Origin: Alphaproteobacteria bacterium
GTDB taxonomy: Bacteria > Pseudomonadota > Alphaproteobacteria > Rhodobacterales > Rhodobacteraceae
Assembly: GCA_030424705.1 (NCBI GenBank)
Contig: JAUHWJ010000035.1
Span: 1-9,371 of the forward strand
Direction of reading: 5' to 3'
DNA: 9,371 nucleotides
Shown here: one piece after another, positions 6,954-9,371 of the stretch
Layout of the letters: each line of letters begins with the position of its first letter
How positions within the stretch are numbered: the stretch's first letter is position 1
Made by a program: the position numbers and the translations under genes
Notes under the pieces: model-generated
Database searches by the model: none
What the model saw: the letters and a program-made list of their open reading frames with translations, nothing else
Told to the model about the DNA's origin: nothing

Positions 6954-7340
6954 ATGCTTGTGGGTGAAATCGTCAGATTCGGGGTTATCGGCGTCGCCGC
7001 GACGCTAGCGCATCTCGCAGTCTTCGCCCTGATGTTCGACGTGATTGGCCTCTACGCGCCGCTCGCCAACGGCCTCTCGGCGGTGTTCGCGAGCGTGGTG
7101 AGCTATTTCGGGCAGCGATACTGGGTGTTCGGCGCTCGCGCCGCCGGCGCGAGCCGTGCGCGCATCCTGCGGTTCGCCGTCTCGCTGGGCATCGCGGCGA
7201 TCAGCCACGCCGCAATCCTCTGGGCCGCGCTTCACCTCTTCGGCCTCGACCCGTATGTCGGCGCGGTGTTGGCCATCTTCATCGTGCCGGCCATGAGCTT
7301 CGCGATCAACCGCTTCTGGGTTTTCGGCGCAGCGGCCTGA
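6954..7340 (+). CDS. GtrA-family membrane protein (presumed lipid-linked sugar flippase)
   Basis: 128 residues with four predicted membrane helices (about 8-28, 33-53, 70-92 and 98-120), the full length of the GtrA family. Typical family features are the N-terminal RFGVIGVAATLAHLAVF (8-24), the middle NGLSAVFASVVSYFGQRYWVF (39-59) and the matching C-terminal SFAINRFWVF (115-124), a two-fold internal similarity. GtrA proteins are thought to flip undecaprenyl-phosphate-linked sugar across the inner membrane. A strong GGGAGG ribosome-binding sequence (6941-6946) precedes the ATG by seven bases. It starts 27 bases after the glycosyltransferase stop and ends 20 bases before the next gene, so the three are an operon. 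The family call is secure; transport is known only for relatives. Confidence 0.93.
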   Translation: MLVGEIVRFGVIGVAATLAHLAVFALMFDVIGLYAPLANGLSAVFASVVSYFGQRYWVFGARAAGASRARILRFAVSLGIAAISHAAILWAALHLFGLDPYVGAVLAIFIVPAMSFAINRFWVFGAAA

Positions 7341-7360
7341 TGCGCCGATAGAGGGACAAG

Positions 7361-8842
7361 ATGGTAGACTACAGAATGCGCCTTGTCGCCTTCATCGTCT
7401 TTCTGGCGCTGATGGTCCCGATCATGACGACGCCGATCGTGCCGGTGATCGACTTTTACTACCATGTTCTTCGCTATTACGTCCTCGCCGGCAAGATCGA
7501 GGGGGTTGAGGCGTTCTATCAGCCGAACTGGCAGGTTCTGCCGAATCTGGGGCTGGACATTATCGGCCTGGGCGTCGCGCAGCTGTTTCCGCCGCTGATC
7601 GGCGCGAAGCTGATCTTCGCCCTGCTCGTCGGCGGCTTCTACTGGGCGGGCCTGGCCGCCGCCACGGCGCTCTCGGGCCGCCTGCAGCCGGCGGCGATCG
7701 CCATCTTCGCCCTTGCGTCCTACAGCCACATCCTTTCATGGGGCTTCTCGAATTTCCTGCTCGGCCTGTCTCTCGCGATGCTCTGCCTCGCGATCTGGGT
7801 CCGGATGGAGAACCGGCCTGTCGCGCAGGTCGCTGTGGCGGCGGCGCTCGGCCTCCTCATCATGATCGTCCACGCCTTCTCCTTCATGGTTTGGGGTTTG
7901 CTGCTTGCCTGCTACGAACTCGGGCGGCTCGGGCCGGAGCGGCGCGACTACATCGCGCGGCTGCCCGCGCGGTGGCTGCGTCTCGCGCCCGTCGCTCTGC
8001 CGGCTTTTCTCTTCTTCCTCGCGAGCGAGACGGCGGGCGGCGGCGAGCCGATCACCACGTCGATCGCGAGCCTCGTCGGCTACGCCGAGGCCGGCCAGCT
8101 CATGGAGCGGCTGATCCAGGAGGTCTGGAAACGCGCCTACAGTTTCCTCAGGGTGTCTGAATCCGGTTTCGTCGGGCTTGATATCGCACTCGGCGTGGCG
8201 CTCTGGGGCGCGATCGCGGCGTTCCTGCTGAGCGGAGCGATGCGGCTCGACCGCCGGATCGTCCCGGCGCTGATCTTCTTCGCGGTGCTGGTCGTCATCA
8301 CTCCGCCGCGCTTTTTCGGCGTCGGCGTGGTCGATGCGCGGATCCCGCTCGTTCTTCTCTGTCTCTTCGCCCTGGCGCTGCGGCCCGGCGCGGCGCAGCG
8401 GGGGCGGGTGGTCCCGGTGTTTCTCGCCGGTGTCGTCGTCGTCAAGGTCGGCGCGATGATCGCCAGCTATGCCAGCCTTGCCCCCCGCTACGCCGATTTC
8501 GTCGCCTCGGCTTCGGCGCTGCAGCCCGGCGGGATCATGGCCGCGTGGCTCCCGCTCGAGCAGGAGGACAGGGAGGGCCGCAAGTTTTGCGCGCCTCTCG
8601 CGCCGGCGGCCGGGATGATGCGCTCGCTCGGCGTTCCGACCTTCGCGATTGCGACCCAGCAGCCGATTCTCCTCACAGGCGAGCTTTACACGGCGCGAAA
8701 GACGCGTGAGGAGCGCGGCGGCCCCGACGCGCTCGCGGCCGGGTTTGACTATTACGTCGTGTGCTCGAGCCTCGAAGGCGTCGACTATGGCGCTCCCCTG
8801 ATCGAGGGCGATGGCTGGCGGGTCTACGCCAGGGAGCGGTGA
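7361..8842 (+). CDS. Polytopic membrane protein, putative GT-C-type glycosyltransferase
   Basis: 493 residues with about ten or eleven hydrophobic helices (roughly 8-28, 80-103, 108-126, 128-147, 153-186 as one or two, 205-221, 270-292, 299-316, 326-341 and 350-370). The first outside loop has Asp31 and His35 in IDFYYHVLRYYVL, placed like the catalytic acidic residue of GT-C enzymes. It is followed by NWQVLPNLGLDII (56-68) and later GFSNFLLGLSLAM (128-140), patterns I associate with uncharacterised alphaproteobacterial membrane proteins. A soluble tail of about 120 residues (371-493) ends in a small domain with FDYYVVCSS (462-470), probably periplasmic. An AGGGA ribosome-binding sequence lies close to the ATG. 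Following a GtrB/GtrA pair, it sits where Gtr operons carry the enzyme that transfers the flipped sugar to its acceptor. This role rests mainly on context and topology. Confidence 0.85.
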   Translation: MVDYRMRLVAFIVFLALMVPIMTTPIVPVIDFYYHVLRYYVLAGKIEGVEAFYQPNWQVLPNLGLDIIGLGVAQLFPPLIGAKLIFALLVGGFYWAGLAAATALSGRLQPAAIAIFALASYSHILSWGFSNFLLGLSLAMLCLAIWVRMENRPVAQVAVAAALGLLIMIVHAFSFMVWGLLLACYELGRLGPERRDYIARLPARWLRLAPVALPAFLFFLASETAGGGEPITTSIASLVGYAEAGQLMERLIQEVWKRAYSFLRVSESGFVGLDIALGVALWGAIAAFLLSGAMRLDRRIVPALIFFAVLVVITPPRFFGVGVVDARIPLVLLCLFALALRPGAAQRGRVVPVFLAGVVVVKVGAMIASYASLAPRYADFVASASALQPGGIMAAWLPLEQEDREGRKFCAPLAPAAGMMRSLGVPTFAIATQQPILLTGELYTARKTREERGGPDALAAGFDYYVVCSSLEGVDYGAPLIEGDGWRVYARER

Positions 8843-8923
8843 AGGGGCGGAAACCGCCACAAGCCGCAACGCTTGCCCGTACCGGTTTCCGATCTGACTG
8901 GATCGGTCAGGACGGAAACCGCC
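8843..8923. terminator. Convergent intergenic region with stem-loops, probable bidirectional terminator
   Basis: The gap between two convergent genes holds a long hairpin. CGGTTTCCGATCTGAC (8883-8898) pairs with GTCAGGACGGAAACCG (8906-8921) at 14 of 16 positions around a seven-base loop, and ends just before the permease stop at 8924-8926. A second small hairpin, GGCGG-AAA-CCGCC, is at 8846-8858. Position and symmetry suit transcription termination from both sides. Neither strand has a T-run after the stem, so it is not a classical intrinsic terminator and may need Rho or act as an RNA 3'-end stabiliser. Confidence 0.6.
8846..8923. repeat. Repeated CGGAAACCG motif (two direct copies and one inverted)
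   Basis: GGCGGAAACCGCC (8846-8858) and GACGGAAACCGCC (8911-8923) are direct repeats with one mismatch. CGGTTTCCG (8883-8891) is the reverse complement of their core. The middle copy could pair with either outer copy, so two mutually exclusive stems are possible in a transcript from the left. Confidence 0.7.
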
Positions 8924-9371
8924 CTAGCGCACCGCGCCGACGCGCCGCGCTTCAGCGCGGGCCTTCACCTCATAGGCGACTGCGCCGAGGATCGTGATCG
9001 CGATGATGAGGAAGGCGAGCGCGCTGATCGAAGGGTCGGTGCCAAGCCTGACTTTCGACGCGAGAACGGTCGTCAGCGTCTTTTCCGGCAGGATGGTGAA
9101 GACCGTGGTGTTGTAATTCTCGAAGCTCGTCAGGAAGGCCAGCACCGCGGCGGAGAAGATCGCCGGGCGGAGGAACGGCACGAGGATCTTGAGAAAGACC
9201 TGCACATGGCTCGCCCCGAGGTCGAGCGCCGCTTCCTCCTGCGCGCGGTCGAAGCGCTGCAGCCGGGCGAGGAAGATCAGCATGCAATAGGCGGAGATGA
9301 AGCTCGCCTGCCCCATCACGGTGAGGAAGTAGCCGTCGAAGAAGAAGGAGGAGTAGGAGGCGCCGGTCGCC
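8924..9371 (-). CDS. ABC transporter permease, PotC-like (spermidine/putrescine family), 5' end outside window
   Basis: 148 C-terminal residues are present. The frame is open to the right edge, so the true start lies outside, and the GTG/ATG near 9314-9319 is internal. About 110-120 residues are missing if the protein is PotC-sized. The cytoplasmic loop that docks on the ATPase is clear: EEAALDLGASHVQVFLKILVP matches the EAA---G---------I-LP permease consensus. Hydrophobic helices lie on both sides. The sequence after it (FENYNTTVFTILPEKTLTTV, then RLGTDPSISALA) resembles the C-terminal part of PotC-type permeases for polyamines and related small cations. It would sit in the inner membrane with a partner permease, an ATPase and a periplasmic binding protein that should be encoded to the right. 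It is convergent with the glycan genes and functionally unrelated to them. The substrate is not determinable here. Confidence 0.9.
   Translation of the reverse strand, partial: ATGASYSSFFFDGYFLTVMGQASFISAYCMLIFLARLQRFDRAQEEAALDLGASHVQVFLKILVPFLRPAIFSAAVLAFLTSFENYNTTVFTILPEKTLTTVLASKVRLGTDPSISALAFLIIAITILGAVAYEVKARAEARRVGAVR

Noticed and set aside
7736..8869. 377-codon minus-strand frame opposite the GT-C-like membrane protein
   Set aside because: Highly charged antisense translation of a hydrophobic protein, a typical artefact.
1..9371. Signs of a mobile island, defence system or CRISPR
   Set aside because: No integrase, transposase, tRNA attachment site, long terminal repeats, toxin-antitoxin pair or spaced repeat array was seen; composition looks even apart from short AT-rich gaps.

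Overview
The window is GC-rich DNA (roughly two thirds G+C by eye) with tightly packed, often overlapping genes. The protein families and codon choice suggest an alphaproteobacterium, possibly of the Rhodobacterales. That placement is an inference from gene content and style; there is no rRNA or other phylogenetic marker here. I see no tRNA, CRISPR array, transposase, integrase or phage gene.

Left part (1-4222, minus strand): a four-gene catabolic operon, read right to left. It starts with a 763-residue fusion of a flavin monooxygenase and an Old Yellow Enzyme-like reductase. This is the architecture of 2-aminobenzoyl-CoA monooxygenase/reductase, often labelled in databases as bifunctional salicylyl-CoA 5-hydroxylase/oxidoreductase. 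It is followed by a short-chain dehydrogenase, a MarR-type regulator and a crotonase-fold (enoyl-CoA hydratase-like) protein that runs off the left edge. Each stop codon overlaps the next start (TGATG, GTGA, ATGA), so the four are almost certainly one translationally coupled unit. Together they fit aerobic breakdown of anthranilate, or a related 2-substituted benzoate, as CoA thioesters: hydroxylation plus ring reduction, then beta-oxidation-like steps. The crotonase-like protein appears to lack both catalytic glutamates of true hydratases. A 90-base gap in front of the operon holds an AT-rich inverted repeat, a plausible operator for the MarR protein.

Middle (4313-5686, minus strand): a complete M20-family metallopeptidase with all expected metal ligands, same direction as the catabolic operon and just upstream of it. 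Between it and the next, divergent gene lies a 226-base regulatory gap with a CtrA-box-like repeat and a small hairpin.

Right part (5913-8842, plus strand): a three-gene glycan-modification module. It contains a GtrB/DPM1-like polyprenyl-phosphate glycosyltransferase with two C-terminal membrane helices, a four-helix GtrA-family protein (presumed lipid-sugar flippase), and a ~10-11-helix membrane protein with a GT-C-like first loop. The expected job is to load a sugar on undecaprenyl phosphate, flip it, and transfer it to an unknown surface glycan. A repeat-rich convergent gap with a long hairpin follows (8843-8923). The window ends in a partial PotC-like ABC permease gene on the minus strand.
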